A stretch of DNA of 64,000 nucleotides from Prorocentrum cordatum (lineage: Eukaryota; Sar; Dinophyceae; Prorocentrales; Prorocentraceae), in NCBI GenBank assembly GCA_963575745.1, contig CAUYUJ010015513.1, forward strand, positions 80,001 to 144,000. Direction: 5' to 3'. The notes under the pieces are model-generated. The model searched no databases, was not told the origin of the DNA, and saw only the letters and a program-made list of their open reading frames with translations. Shown piece by piece: positions 51,378 to 61,799 of the stretch. Position numbers and translations under genes: made by a program. Position 1 is the first letter of the stretch. The number at the start of each line of letters is the position of its first letter.

Positions 51378-52455
51378 ACGGGGGGAAGATGGTGAAAATG
51401 AGGATGCGGACAGGGAGGACGTAGATCGCTGTAACCGTTCCTACTCTATATTTGCGCTGTCCCGCCCCATTATTGTTCGTATTAGCAGCGGCCTTCCCGA
51501 CATGTGCAATGCCATTACTACTTCTTTCCATCTGAACGCTTCCCTACGCGCGCTCGCTCCCCAGGCTTCATTATCCCCCCTCTCCTGTCGCTAGTCCCCT
51601 GCCCCAGCATGATAACTCATGACAATGCTGAGATGGCTTGGCAGTGTTACGTGAATAAATCCTGAGGTCTCTGGTGCGTGTCACTAACATTCTCCATGTG
51701 TTACAGCAGCCACGCGTCAAATTCTGCGCCACTCCTACCCAGGTCCTTGTCCCAAATCATCGATACTCCTCTGACGTTCCTGGCTACGTACTGGCACTCC
51801 CCACTCACTCCTCGCGTTGCGACTCCCACTGATTCCAAAGGAAAAGCGCCCCGCCCTAGGGAGGTAGGGGGAGGGGTGGATATTTCTCATGATTGACACT
51901 CTCAACCCCCATGACTGTCGATGCGAACAGCCGTGGACCAGTCCAAGCCCAGACCAAGTATCCGAACGAAAGCGCATGCAACTTTGAGCGGACCGCTATC
52001 GAGGATCGCCTGGGACTAGGGGGCGCTGAGACGGGGCGGGTCCCCGAATTCCGGCTGGCTTTGGAAAGCCATGGGGAGCAACGGGGTAGGCATGAACCAG
52101 TTTTCGGTGTACCCCCACCAAAATCTACAAATCCTCATCCAGTTGAGTTGCAGCGCGACTCCGCCGCCGCGCTTGGGCGGGCGCCTCGGCAGGGGGCGGG
52201 GAAGGGGCGGGAGGAAGGGCGGGGGGGGATCCAAGGGGGTTGGCCGCGGAAGGCAAGACGGGAAGCTCTGGTTTCTCCTTGTTGTTTAACGGGGGGAAGG
52301 CCCAAAGGATGCAGGAATCTCGTGGAGAACGTGAACGTTTGTGGGGCGCGATGCGTAGGTGGGCCCCAGGTATAGCCTCGCAAGGGGCGAGACTACAAAA
52401 AAGGCAGGGCCGGACACGCGCCAACCGTTGCATGGGGCGGCGGCGGTTTTTCGAG

Positions 52456-52716
52456 GCTAGTCCAACACCTGGCCTTACTCCGAGCCCTACACCCAGCCCG
52501 ACGCCCAGCCCGACAGCAGCACCAGTGGCGAGCCCAACACCGAGCCCGGCGCCCAGCCCGACGCCCAGCCCGACAGCAGCACCAGTGGCGAGCCCGACGC
52601 CCAGCCCGACGCCAAGCCCGACAGCAGCACCAGTGGCGAGCCCAACACCGAGTCTGGCGCCTAGCCCGACGCCTAGCCCGACGTACATCAAGCTCCGGGT
52701 CCGGGTGAAAGGCCCG
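52456..52716 (+). CDS. Pro-Thr linker exon, probably leading into another discoidin-like domain
   Basis: Starts in phase 0 after TTCGAG. Encodes [11 protein letters not shown] and about 70 residues of [11 protein letters not shown]-type repeats with a 54-base tandem unit. It then turns into [12 protein letters not shown], which resembles the first strand of a discoidin-like domain. The exon probably ends at a CAG near 52716; the next exon is not found in the rest of the window. With 50243-50725 it repeats the discoidin-to-linker order inferred for the main gene. Confidence 0.6.
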
Positions 52717-52721
52717 CAGGG

Positions 52722-53070
52722 ATGAGGGGAGGAGAAGGACGAGGACGAGGACGGGGACGAGGACGAGGAAGGAAGAGGGAGAAGGGAGGAGGGAGGAGGG
52801 AGGAGGGAGGAGGGAGGAGAGGAGGGAGAGGGAGAAGGAGAAGGAGGAGGGAAAGGGAGGAGGGAGGGAGGAGGGAGGGAGCGAGGAGGGGAGGGGGAGG
52901 GGGAGAGGGAGGGGGAGGGGAGGGGAGGGGGGGGGAGGGGGGGGGAGGGGAGGGGAGGGAGGGGGAGGGGGAGGGGGGGGAGGGGGAGGGGGAGGGGAGG
53001 GGAGGAGGAGGAGGAGGAGGGAGGAGGAGGAGGAGGAGGAGGACGAGGAGGACGAAGAGGAGGACCACGG
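52722..53070 (+). repeat. (GGA/GGGGA)n polypurine tract
   Basis: About 350 bases of GAGGA, GGGAGGA and GGGGGA units, purine-only on the plus strand. Confidence 0.92.
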
Positions 53071-53425
53071 TAAATTCAAGAGCCATCAACGATGTTGGAA
53101 TAAGCCCTCCCTCCAAGCTCCCTCTTCGCATGCCCCTACAACGGTTCATTTCCCCTGAGGGAACTGGTTCGTTGGAAGACAACCGTTTGAAGACCCTGAA
53201 GCATGCCAACAAATTGTTCTCGGATTAACAACGCCAAGGATCAACCTGACGGTTGTGTCTTGACGGTCTTGAATCCTGCCCGAACGACATTCTTGGCACT
53301 TCAACACCGCGCATCAACGTAAATGTTGCGCCCTCATAATCCTGAATCCTTACAAACCCTATTGCTGGTACGCTGATCATGGGGATATGTGAAGATCTTG
53401 CACATGTTGAAAACCAATGTGCGCG
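53071..53425. other. no gene confirmed; a short open stretch after the GGA tract
   Basis: A frame across 53071-53228 ends in a plausible-looking hydrophilic peptide (ISPEGTGSLEDNRLKTLKH), but it is only about 50 codons, has no start of its own, and I recognise no homologue. Confidence 0.35.
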
Positions 53426-53429
53426 GCGC

Positions 53430-53725
53430 TAAGGCGAGAGCCACATTTTGAAAATAGCCGCCTTCAATCCGTGAAACTTCTGCGAATGCTCAAGACGAGT
53501 TCACGCGGCGCTAAGGCGAGAGCCCCATGTTGAAAATGGCCCGCCCTCAATCCGTGAACTGCATGTGTTTTCAGAGAAAAATGGATGTGCACAGCGCTCA
53601 GGCGAGAGCCACATTTTGAAAACGGCCCGCCCTAACTTTGTGAAACTCTTGCAATATTGTTTGACGAGTTCGCGCAAGCCGCATTTTGAAAACGGCCCGC
53701 CCTCCATCTGTGAAATTGTTGCCAA
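53430..53725 (+). repeat. interspersed short repeat, four units
   Basis: A 45-53 bp unit (GGCGAGAGCCACATTTTG, then GCCCGCCCTCAATCCGTG) occurs at about 53431, 53510, 53597 and 53672, separated by 25-40 bp of differing sequence. The last unit lacks the first part. Confidence 0.8.
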
Positions 53726-54080
53726 GATTCAGGGTCATCAATGGTGAGGACGTCTCAGGCGAAACGCCCGGCCCGCCCTAATAACTGGCCTCGGGGTGCG
53801 ACAGGGAAAAGTTACACGCCGGTCGTTGGAAGTAGGTATTTTTGGGTTCCCAGATCCCAATCTACTTCATGCGCCTTCCTACTTCAAGAATCGACACGCT
53901 TTTGCTTTGCCTTGTTATTTCCTGGGGGGCCTGGACCCAATCAACTTAGTCCGCCTTCCTACTTCATGTTTTTACTTACAGAGCGCTCACGTCTAATTCG
54001 TGGGCTCAACGATGCCGACCCCATCCAGTCGGCACCTCTCGTTTCTAATTCGCGGCCAGAATTGGAAATGACCGGAATTA
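53726..54080. other. no gene seen
   Basis: A CTACTTCATG / CCTACTTCA motif recurs at 53865, 53880 and 53955. No coding evidence. Confidence 0.4.
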
Positions 54081-54084
54081 GACA

Positions 54085-54535
54085 CGAGGAATGCGCTTGC
54101 CTGTGCGCATGTGTGTGTGCGATTGTGATTGTGTGTGCGTGTGTGTACGTCTGTTTGCGTGCGTGTGTGCGTACGCGTGTGTGTGTGTGCGCGTGTGTGC
54201 GTGTGTGCGTGTGTTCGTGTGTGCGTGTGTGCGCGAGCGCGTGCGCGTGCGCGTGTGTGTGTGTGTTTGTGTGTGTGTGTTTGTGTGTGTGTCTGTGTGT
54301 GTGTTTGTATGTGTGTTTGTGTGTGTTTGCTTGTGTGTGCTTGTGTGTGTTTGTGTATGTGTTTGTGTTTGTGTGTGTTTGTGTGTGTTTGCGTGTGTGT
54401 TTGTGTGTGTCTGTGTGTCTGTGTGTGTCTGTGTGTGTCTGTGTGTGTTTGTGTCTGTGCCTCTGTCTGTGTGTGTCTGTGTGTGTCTCTGTGTCACTGT
54501 GTCTCTCTCCGTGTCTCTCTCTGTGTCCCAGGCCT
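54085..54535 (+). repeat. (GT)n microsatellite, about 450 bp
   Basis: TGTGTG with GCGTGT and TTTGTG interruptions, turning into TGTCTCTG at the end. Frames give Cys/Val/Leu low-complexity only. Confidence 0.95.
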
Positions 54536-55285
54536 GCCCCTGGCTACGAAAAGAGGGGGGGAGGGAGGGGAGCTTGCAAGCCACCCCCCCTCCCCCCGGG
54601 ACAGCCAGGGAGGGCCCAGCCGACAAAAGGGACGGGGGGTAGCGCCGGAAGCGCCCTCCCCCCCTGTCCCCCTTCCTTGAAAACATAGCCGCAGCTCGAA
54701 GCGGGGGCCACCCTGGCCCCCCGCGCACGCTCTTTCGAAGGAGGCGGCCCGAGGAGGCAGAGCAGGCGAACCGGCCGTTCCCAAAAGTTTGTCCCTTGAG
54801 GTTGCAAGTGCGACCGCATGGCACGCAGGACCGATGAGTCCGTGCTGCTTGGGGGCATATCCTCTTTGCTACTGGAGCCACGGTGTGGCCGTGGAGCGCA
54901 GCCTTCCCCGTGCATGCCCGCTGCCCTCATTAGTAAGGATGGGCAACTTTCCCAAGGGGGCCCTTGCATCCCTGCCTCTTCGGTCCATATTGGGCAATTT
55001 TTGTTGGCCGCGCCACACTCGAAAAGCTTCGAAACGGCCTCCCAAGGCCCTTGTATCCTTATCGTGCGCCCTTATGATTCGGGTCGATTGTACGAGGTGC
55101 GATGGGAGTTGAGCGCCACTACGGCCCCATCGAAGACGGCCACGGCGAATCATCGTTGCCCTGGCCTTTTCTTGGAAACGCCCATACGGTCAAACGTTGG
55201 GCCGAAGTCTGGCCAAGCTATTGGACTACGTGTTTCCCCAGCCATTTGGGGGAACAATGGAGAGAGGAAGAGGAAGCAGGAGCTG
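54536..55285. other. no gene seen; ends in diverged CTTGG-like sequence
   Basis: Includes a C/G-rich stretch at 54545-54720 and, from about 54950, loose CTTGGG-like units. No protein recognised. Confidence 0.4.
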
Positions 55286-55289
55286 AGGG

Positions 55290-55355
55290 AAGCGAAGGAG
55301 GAGAAGGAGAAGGAGGAGGAGGAGGAGGAGGAGGAAGAGGAGGAGGAGGAGGAGT
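55290..55355 (+). repeat. short (GGA)n tract
   Basis: AGGAGG triplets directly left of a CTTGG block, the same order as at 56275-56405. Confidence 0.85.
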
Positions 55356-55359
55356 TCTC

Positions 55360-55850
55360 TAGTGGCCGTCTTGGGGCCTCCAAGGGGCTTCCTGGGAGCC
55401 TCTTGGGGGCCTCTGAGTGTCCTCTTGAAGGCCTCTCGGGAGCTCCTGAGGGCCTCCAAGGGAAATCTTGGCATTCGGAGGTCGTCTTGGGGGCCCTCTC
55501 TGGACAGTCGTGGGTCTCTCTTTGGGCGCTGTAGGGCCACCTTGGAGCTGTATGGAGCCATCTTGGGGCGATCCCGGGGGCCCACGGGGCCGTCTTGGAG
55601 CGTCGGATGCCCGAAAGGCGAGACCTCTAAAATATTTGACTAACTTGAGAAATATCATCAGTGATTTTGGCATCCTGGAGGTCCTCCTGGAGCCCTAGTG
55701 GGGCGTCTTGAGGGCCTCTTGGGCCGTCTGGAGGACATCTTGTGTTGTCTTGGGGCCATATTGGCCGTATTGGATGCGCCTTGGGACCGTCTTGGAGGCA
55801 TCTTCGAGGCCGTCGAGTGCCATCTTGACCGACTTTGAAGCGATTTGGGA
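55360..55850 (+). repeat. CTTGG minisatellite, copy 3
   Basis: CTTGGGGCCTCC, CTCTTGGGGGCC, GTCTTGGAGC units with an A-rich module at about 55600-55665 (GTCGGATGCCCGAAAGG, then CAGTGATTTTGG). Confidence 0.88.
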
Positions 55851-56270
55851 ACGCGAAACGTCTTTTTACGCGGCCTTCCGATTGGCCGGCGCGTTCGGCC
55901 GAAACCCCAATGGGAATGTTTAAGAAAGATGCAGAACTACCGAAAGTGTGGCACGCTGTGCAAGCCACAGTGAGCGGCGGCTCGAAGGCGCCTACGGCGA
56001 ATCACCGCCGTCCCCTGCCCTTGTGGAAGCGCCTGTGCGGCTGACAGCTGGGCTGGAGCTTGGCCAAGCTATCGGGCCAGCCGTTTCCCGAGTCGGCTTG
56101 GAAAGCCTCCGGGGAACATGTGCGGGGGAGCAAGGGGTTTGAAATCGCTGATGTGTCCGAGCGTTGCGGCAAGAGCTCTGCCAAGCTATCGGACCATGTG
56201 TTCCCCCAACCGCTGTGGAAACCCGTCGGGGAGCATTTGGGGGGAGGATGGCGGGGAAGATCAGGAGAGG
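55851..56270. other. no gene seen; tandem pieces with CCAAGCTATCGG
   Basis: GCCAAGCTATCGGGCCA (56075) and GCCAAGCTATCGGACCA (56192) with GGAACATGTG / ACCATGTG nearby show a 115-bp duplication, also related to GCCAAGCTATTGGACTA at 55213. Confidence 0.5.
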
Positions 56271-56274
56271 GGGA

Positions 56275-56405
56275 AGGAGAAGGAGGAGGAGGAGGAGCAT
56301 AAGGAGGAGATGAGGAGGAGGAGGAGGAGGAGGAGGAGGAGGAGGGAGAGGGGCGGCGGAGGAGGAGGAGGAGGAGGAGGAGGAGGAGGAGGAGGAGGAG
56401 GGGGC
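56275..56405 (+). repeat. (GGA)n tract next to CTTGG copy 4
   Basis: About 130 bases of AGG/GGA triplets. Confidence 0.9.
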
Positions 56406-57690
56406 ATCTTGGAGGCCTCTTGTGGCACTCTTGGGGCCTCCTGGGAGCTTCTTGGGAGCCTCTTGGAGGCATCTTGGGGGCCTCCTTGCGCCTCTAGCGT
56501 GCCCTTGAGAGCTTCTCGGGGGCCTCTTGGGCCGTCTCAGTGCATTCCTGGCCCGTCCTACGCCGTCGGAAGCCGTCTTGGGGGCCTCTCTGGGCCGACT
56601 TGAAACCCCCTTGGGGTGCTCCAGGGCTGTCTTTGAGGCCATCTTGGGCGTCTTGGAGGCCTCTTGGGCGTCTGGGGGCCGTCTTGGGGGCCTCTGGGGC
56701 CGTCCTGGAGGCCTATTAGGCGATCTTTCGGGGCTCTTGGGCCGTCTCGGGCAGTCGGAAGGCCAAAAAGAAGCAAACGCCAAAATCCTTCGAGATCTTA
56801 AGGAAAATCAGTGATTTGGGATTCTTCGGGCGGTCCTGGAGGACCTCTTGGAGGCCTCGTTGGCAGTCTTGGAGGCTTCTTGGGGGCCTCTTGGGCCGTC
56901 TTGGGCCATCCTCGAGCCATCTTGGGCCGTATTGGTGGCATCCTGGCCCGTCTGACGCCATCGGTAGCTGTCTTGGGAGCCTCTCTGGGCCGACAGGGGG
57001 CCCTCTTGGAATGCTCCAGGGCCGCCTTGCAGGCCATCTTGGGCGTCTTGGAGGCCTCTTGGGCTGCCTTGGAGGCCTCTTGGGCTGCCTTGGGGCCCTC
57101 TTCGGGCCTTCCTGGAGGCCCTCTTGGAGGCCTCTTGGGCCGTCTTTGGCGATCTTTGAGCCATCTTGGGCCGTCTTGGTGGGCTCCTGGCCCGTCTGAC
57201 GCCTTCGGACGCCGTCTTGGGGGCATTTTTGGGCCGACTTGGGGCCCTCTTGAGGTGCTCCAGGGCCGTCTTGGAGGCTTCCTGGAACGTCTTAGAGGCC
57301 TCTTGGGCCGTCTTTGGGCCCTCTTGGGGACAGTCTTGGAGGCTACTTGGGCAGTGCTGAGGTGATGTTGGAGGCCTCTTGGGCGCTCTGGGGGTGATCT
57401 TGGGGGCCTCTTGGGCCGTAGTTGGCCGTCGGAAGGCCGAAAAAGAGCAAAGACGAAGATATGTCAAAACCTACGGGAGCTCAATGATTTGATCCTCTTC
57501 GGGCCCTCCTGGAGGACCTCTTGGAGGCCTCTTGGGCATATCTTGGGCCGTCTTGGAGGCTTCTTGGGCGGATTTGGAAGTATCTCGGACCCTCTTGGGC
57601 CGTCTTGGAGGCCATCTTGGCCATCGTGGAGGCATCTTGGAGGCCAGCTTGGGCCATCTCGGAGCCGTCTGGAGCAGGAACAACCTTTGC
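56405..57690 (+). repeat. CTTGG minisatellite, copy 4 (largest, three internal segments)
   Basis: About 1.3 kb of CTTGGRGGCC / GTCTTGGGCC units. Higher-order structure is visible: the A-rich module GTCGGAAGGCC(A/G)AAAAAG ... CAGTGATTTGG recurs at about 56753-56820 and 57428-57495, and TCTGACGCC(A/T)TCGG recurs at 56950 and 57195, giving a longer period of several hundred bases. Confidence 0.9.
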
Positions 57691-57860
57691 AACGACCTCT
57701 TGCGATCCTTTCCAGGTGGCCGGCGGGACGGGAAGAAGCCCCAGGGGAGAGCTCTCTTGGAAAAAGCACCAGAGCCAAAACCGAAAGTGTCCAGCACGCC
57801 GGGCACTCCTGTGGCAAGCCAAGAGGGGGCGGCGGATCTAGTGTCGGGCCGAACGAATGG

Positions 57861-58020
57861 GGGGATAGGTAAAGGGGGGGGGTACGAAATCTGCTGCATG
57901 CAGCTGGTTTTGGCCCCGCCGCCAGGCCCATTCCTCAATACTTTGGCGCCGCCCGGCGCCGGGAGGCGCTGGGAAAATCAGCTACGTGAGCTAATTCTCC
58001 ACCCTACCCTTTGCTATCCC
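57861..58020 (+). mobile_element. IE-6 inverted-repeat element, free copy
   Basis: Inverted ends GGGATAGGTAAAGGGGGGG and CCCTACCCTTTGCTATCCC, interior GGTACGAAATCTGCTGC and CTACGTGAGCTAATTC as in intron 8. Confidence 0.85.
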
Positions 58021-58245
58021 TCAGAGACCCGAATCATCAGGGGTAACTCGGGTCAGGGCTAACTCGGGTTCGCTTTTCGGGATTCCGAACCCGAGTTACC
58101 CCGGGCCCGAGTTACCCCGGATAATTCGAGCGCCCAGAGCCCCAATTCATCAGGGGTAATTCGGGTCAGGGCTAACTCGGGTTCGTTTTTCGGGAATCCA
58201 AACCCGAGTTACCCCAGACCCGAGTTACCCCGGATAACTCGGGAG
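58021..58245 (+). repeat. tandem pair of ~115-bp hairpin units
   Basis: Two units (about 58025-58137 and 58143-58250) each contain CAGGGGTAAYTCGGGTCAGG and a hairpin AACTCGGGTTCG / CGAACCCGAGTT-type around a TTTTCGGG loop. Confidence 0.85.
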
Positions 58246-58390
58246 CCCAAATCCCCCCCTTTCGTTCCCCCCGATGCTGGCCTTCGGCCCCTCCCGCCAG
58301 CGTGCCTGGAGGCGTGCGGGAAGCGCCAGGGGACCACGCGGGGCGCGCTGGGAGCCCCAGGAAGTTTGAACGCGCGCAGACCAGCCCGGT

Positions 58391-58550
58391 ATTGAGTAGG
58401 GGCTGTCCCTCTACAGGAGGAATATTCCAAAATTGGAAAACATAGTTCGGAGGCGATTTTTTGCCCGTGTTTGAGCTGTCGCCGCGCATCTGTTGAACAT
58501 GTCTTAAGTCTTATCCCAAATCCGCCTGCAGGGGGACATGTCCGACCTAA
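58391..58550 (+). mobile_element. IE-1 element, free copy near the right end
   Basis: 160 bp, TTGAGTAGGGGCTGTCCC to GGGGGACATGTCCGACCTAA, same AT-rich middle as the others. Confidence 0.82.
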
Positions 58551-58845
58551 GCCCAGTGATATTCAATCCTGAGGGCTGGGGACGGAGGGTCCTGAGGGCA
58601 CTCCAAAACTCGTGCCTCGCGACACCACGGTGGACTGAGACGAAGTACGGCTGGACCGAGGTACGAGATCGAGGTCGGCTCGGGGAGAGTACCCTAATGT
58701 TCTTCGTGTTTGTAGCATGCTCTTGTGCATCCCGGGGAAGGGCACCCTCGCAGGTACTTCAGCCTGGCCGGCGGAGGGTCTCGTGTGTTTGAAGGATGTG
58801 ACTTTGTCGTAGGTCTGGCCGTAACTCTCCTCCCTGCGGTGCCCA

Positions 58846-59346
58846 GATGCAGGAGGGAAAAAACACACAGACACAAAGGATCTTCGATTCCCAGGAAGAG
58901 ATTGGAAAATATGGACCGTGGGGGGAAGACGAAAACCCCGAAAAGATTGCAACATCTGGGGACATCCTTGCATCTCTCCTTATTGATTTGTGTATCCCTG
59001 GGCCCATTGAAATCGTAGGACTAGAGGTTGACACCAACACCAATATCGGCGGTGTGCCTCCACCGAGGGGAGAAGATCCCGATCTCGGTGATGGTGGCTA
59101 TATTCTGGCTGCCAAAGTGACCGACATGTTACCACCGACACCGAAATCTGGGATCATCTTCCCCCTGTGGAGGCAACCCCCTGTGTTGGTGTTGGTCAGC
59201 CACGCGCAGAGGGGGGTGGGGGGAGGGGGGAGGGAGAAGGGAAGGCGCGGGCCTTCTCTATGGATGTAAGGCTGGCGCCTTCTAAGAAGCAGCCTCCTTC
59301 TAAGAAGCCCTCCCCGCTCCCCCCACCCCCTTGTGCGCGCCGCTAA
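58846..59346 (+). mobile_element. composite of an AACACACAG-type element and an IE-3 element
   Basis: 58846-59012 matches 19371-19540 inside intron 4 (AGGAGGGAAA, ACACACAG, CGATTCCC, GGGGGGAAGAC). 59198-59346 is an IE-3 element (GCCACGCGCAGAGGGGGG to CCCTTGTGCGCGCCGC). The two occur in the same order in intron 4, so they may be one larger family. Confidence 0.72.
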
Positions 59347-59572
59347 GTTGGTGCCCCTTTCCACGCCTCCAGTGAAAGACTCCTTCTGGGCGAGGTCTCC
59401 AAGGGCAGGCGAATGCGAAATGTGACGAAGCGGCAGCAGGCCGGAGTGGCGCTTGCGAGGGGGGCGGCCCCGTTCCGCAGCTGGCGCCGCCATGGAGCCA
59501 CATCTGCAGGGCTCGTTGTTCGCTTTCTCCGATTCGATTCGATTCGATTTCGATTCGCAGGAGGAAAAAAAA

Positions 59573-59740
59573 ACCATAAACATAAACGTTTGGCGCTCCG
59601 CGCGGATTTCTTGGATTCGCGCTGGGCCCCCCCCCCGGCGGAGCCTCCGGCGCCACCCCTGGCGCGCTCCGCGCGCCAGGGAGGGGGGTCCAGTGCAGAT
59701 CCAAGAAATACGCGCGGAGCGCCAAAAGTTTATGTTTATG
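59573..59740 (+). mobile_element. IE-7 foldback element, best-preserved copy
   Basis: 168 bp. Near-perfect inverted arms of about 45 bp beginning CATAAACATAAAC, followed by TTTGGCGCTCCGCGCG, meet a GGCGCGCTCCGCGCGCC palindrome near the centre. Almost the whole element can fold into one hairpin. Confidence 0.9.
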
Positions 59741-60034
59741 CAGTTGTTTCTGCTTCTATCGATGGCGTCCGATTCCGACTCGATTCGGCTTCGGATTCCG
59801 ATGTGGGTTCCGAGTTCTCCAGGGAGGCCTGCTAGCCTGCCAGTGTCTGCCGATCCGACTTCTCTCGGCTCGGCTGCCCATTGTTTCGCCGATCCGATCC
59901 ATCTCGATCGCCGATCCGACTTATAGATTCGATTCTGGGGTATCTTGTACTTGCAAGGCTGGCAAGCTCCAGCCTCAGGATGATCAGCGATGGCCCCGCC
60001 CACCCTACCAACAAGCCTGGGGTTTGAGGAAGAG

Positions 60035-60300
60035 GGATTAAGGAGGAGGAGGAGGAGGAGGAGGAGATGGCTTGTGGTTGAAATCTACAGAACAGCACCC
60101 GACACACTCAGGGGGTGGCGTGGCCCCCTGAGCAAGTGAGAGGGAGCTTCACTCACCTGCGGGACAAGGCATAGACAGGGAGGGTTCCTCACCTGCTGTC
60201 CAAGGTCCCGAGGAGGGGGAAAAGGAGAAGGAGAGGAGAGGAGAAGGAGGAGGCAGAAGGAGGAGGAGGAGGAGGAGGATGGATGAGGGAGAGGCAGGAG
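60035..60300 (+). repeat. interrupted GGA tracts
   Basis: GGA triplets at 60040-60066 and 60215-60300 separated by unique sequence. Confidence 0.8.
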
Positions 60301-60419
60301 GAGAAGCAGGAAGGAGGGAGGGAGTAGCGCCAAGAGGCCGCTATCGCTCGTTCGAGCTCATCCCCAGAACGGTTACTGCCGACGACCTCTTCAACTGCGT
60401 CCCGTACCGACGGGCTCTC

Positions 60420-60475
60420 GGGACGACGACGACGACGACGACCACCACCACCACCACGACGACGACCCATTCTGC
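60420..60475 (+). repeat. (ACG)n/(ACC)n tract
   Basis: GACGACGACG then ACCACCACC then ACGACG. Confidence 0.9.
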
Positions 60476-60559
60476 TCCTCGATCTCGGCCTCTGAGGTCC
60501 CCGCTTCGGGCCACGGGGCCATCAGAAGTCCATCTGGGATATGGAAACCCAGCCTGTGG

Positions 60560-60950
60560 TGGACCGGCTTGAGCTGTTTTTTTCGGTCGTCGACGCCTAT
60601 GACGACAACGTCGACGCATATGTTTGCGTCTACGATGAACTACCCCCCTGACCTGTCACCCTCCCGCCCGTCGAATGACGACGACGACGGCGGTGGTGGC
60701 GACGGCGGCAGAGGCGACCGACCTCCTGACAAGTCGTGGGGCGCGGCTTGCTCAGAGCTTCCAGGCGAGTCCAGCCGTGGCCAAGTGGGCGCCACCCCCG
60801 AAGCCCAGAAGGCCTCGATCGTCAACTTTCCGCCCCTCGAATGACGACGACGACCATGCCGACGCCGCCGCGCCGCCGCCGCTGCCGCCACCGCCGCAGC
60901 TGGGCGAGTCGGAATGCATCGTTGCTCCTGGCCGGGCCGGGAGAGCCCGC
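60560..60950 (+). repeat. diverged tandem blocks with CGAATGACGACGACG
   Basis: CCGTCGAATGACGACGACG (60668) and CCCTCGAATGACGACGACG (60835) mark two blocks of about 165 bp rich in GCCGCC and GACGAC. No protein recognised. Confidence 0.6.
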
Positions 60951-60954
60951 TCAG

Positions 60955-61085
60955 CGTGAGGAGTCGAGGGGTCCAGGGGTGGAGGGGGTCGAGGGATCGC
61001 GGGGTCGAGGGATCGAGGGATCGAAGGATCGAAGGATCAAGGGACTGAGGGGTCGAGGGATCGAGGGATCGTCGGACGCGTTTCA
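60955..61085 (+). repeat. GAGGGATC tandem repeat
   Basis: About 14 units of GAGGGATC / GAAGGATC, 8 bp each. Confidence 0.9.
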
Positions 61086-61149
61086 CCCCTGCTGGGCCCC
61101 CAGGGGGCTCCTGGTCGCACCCCAGGACGGGTCTGGCTGGATGTTGGTG

Positions 61150-61215
61150 TTTTCTTCCTCCTCCTCCCCCTCCTCCTCCTCCTCCTTCTCCTCCTCCTCT
61201 TCCTCCTCCTCCTAG
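61150..61215 (+). repeat. (CTC)n tract
   Basis: About 65 bases of CTCCTC with TTCTCC variants. Confidence 0.9.
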
Positions 61216-61525
61216 GCCCGTGGACCGTCGATAAGCGACTCCGCATGAAAAGTTGGTCTTGGAGAAAGCCTCGAGGTCCAGGGTTTGCTTCCACCAAGGC
61301 GCATTCCTTCCAATGAATCATGTTTGCGAGCGCGGGCCCCAGACAGCGAGCTATCTGAAAGACTTCGCCGTCTGCTGCCAGCCCCCAATTGACAGCTTGC
61401 ATTGCTACGCTTGTTCGGTTGGTTGGTTGGTTGGTTGGCTTGTCGGTTAACTAGCTGCCAACTCGGTTCACTGGTTTGTTGTTTGCACAGATGGTTGGCA
61501 GTCCGTTTTGGCTGGATGTTGCTTG
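61216..61525. other. no gene seen; GGTT tetranucleotide run
   Basis: Holds TTGGTTGGTTGGTTGG at about 61415. The same kind of run exists in the segmental copies (5790, 49772), but no other similarity is evident. Confidence 0.4.
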
Positions 61526-61529
61526 GCTC

Positions 61530-61745
61530 GTGGCCCCATAAGGAGCTCCAGCGAAGGTCCCAATGGCGCAGTTCGCATGCGTCTCCCTCGCCCAGGGCCC
61601 AGGGCAGCGCTTCGTGGCCCCATAGGGAGCTACACCGAAGGCCCCAGTGGCGGTGTCCACATGCGTCCGCGCCACCAATTTCGGCGCACCCCTCACAAGT
61701 TTCGTGGCCCCATAGGAGCTTCACCGAAACCGGTACCCACAATGC
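61530..61745 (+). repeat. ~80-bp tandem repeat, three units
   Basis: CGTGGCCCCATAAGGAGCT (61530), CGTGGCCCCATAGGGAGCT (61614) and CGTGGCCCCATAGGAGCT (61704) each start a unit with ACCGAAGGCCCCAGTGGCG-like and CATGCGTC segments. Confidence 0.85.
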
Positions 61746-61799
61746 GGTACTCGCAACTGCACATGGTTGGGTCCTTCGTCTGGCTAATTTAATGTGTTT

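Larger units (their letters stand above)
45695..52282 (+). repeat. segmental duplication, copy B
   Basis: Colinear, same orientation as 568-8278. It lacks the CTTGG block and a 195-bp piece found in A, carries its own 160-bp insert at about 48770-48930, and keeps a complete IE-3 element that is decayed in A. Confidence 0.9.

Noticed and set aside
53430-53725. CRISPR array
   Set aside because: Eukaryotic context, only four units, unequal spacing, no cas genes.
54078-54881. Thr/His-rich minus-strand frame and Cys/Val-rich plus-strand frames
   Set aside because: Products of the (GT)n microsatellite.
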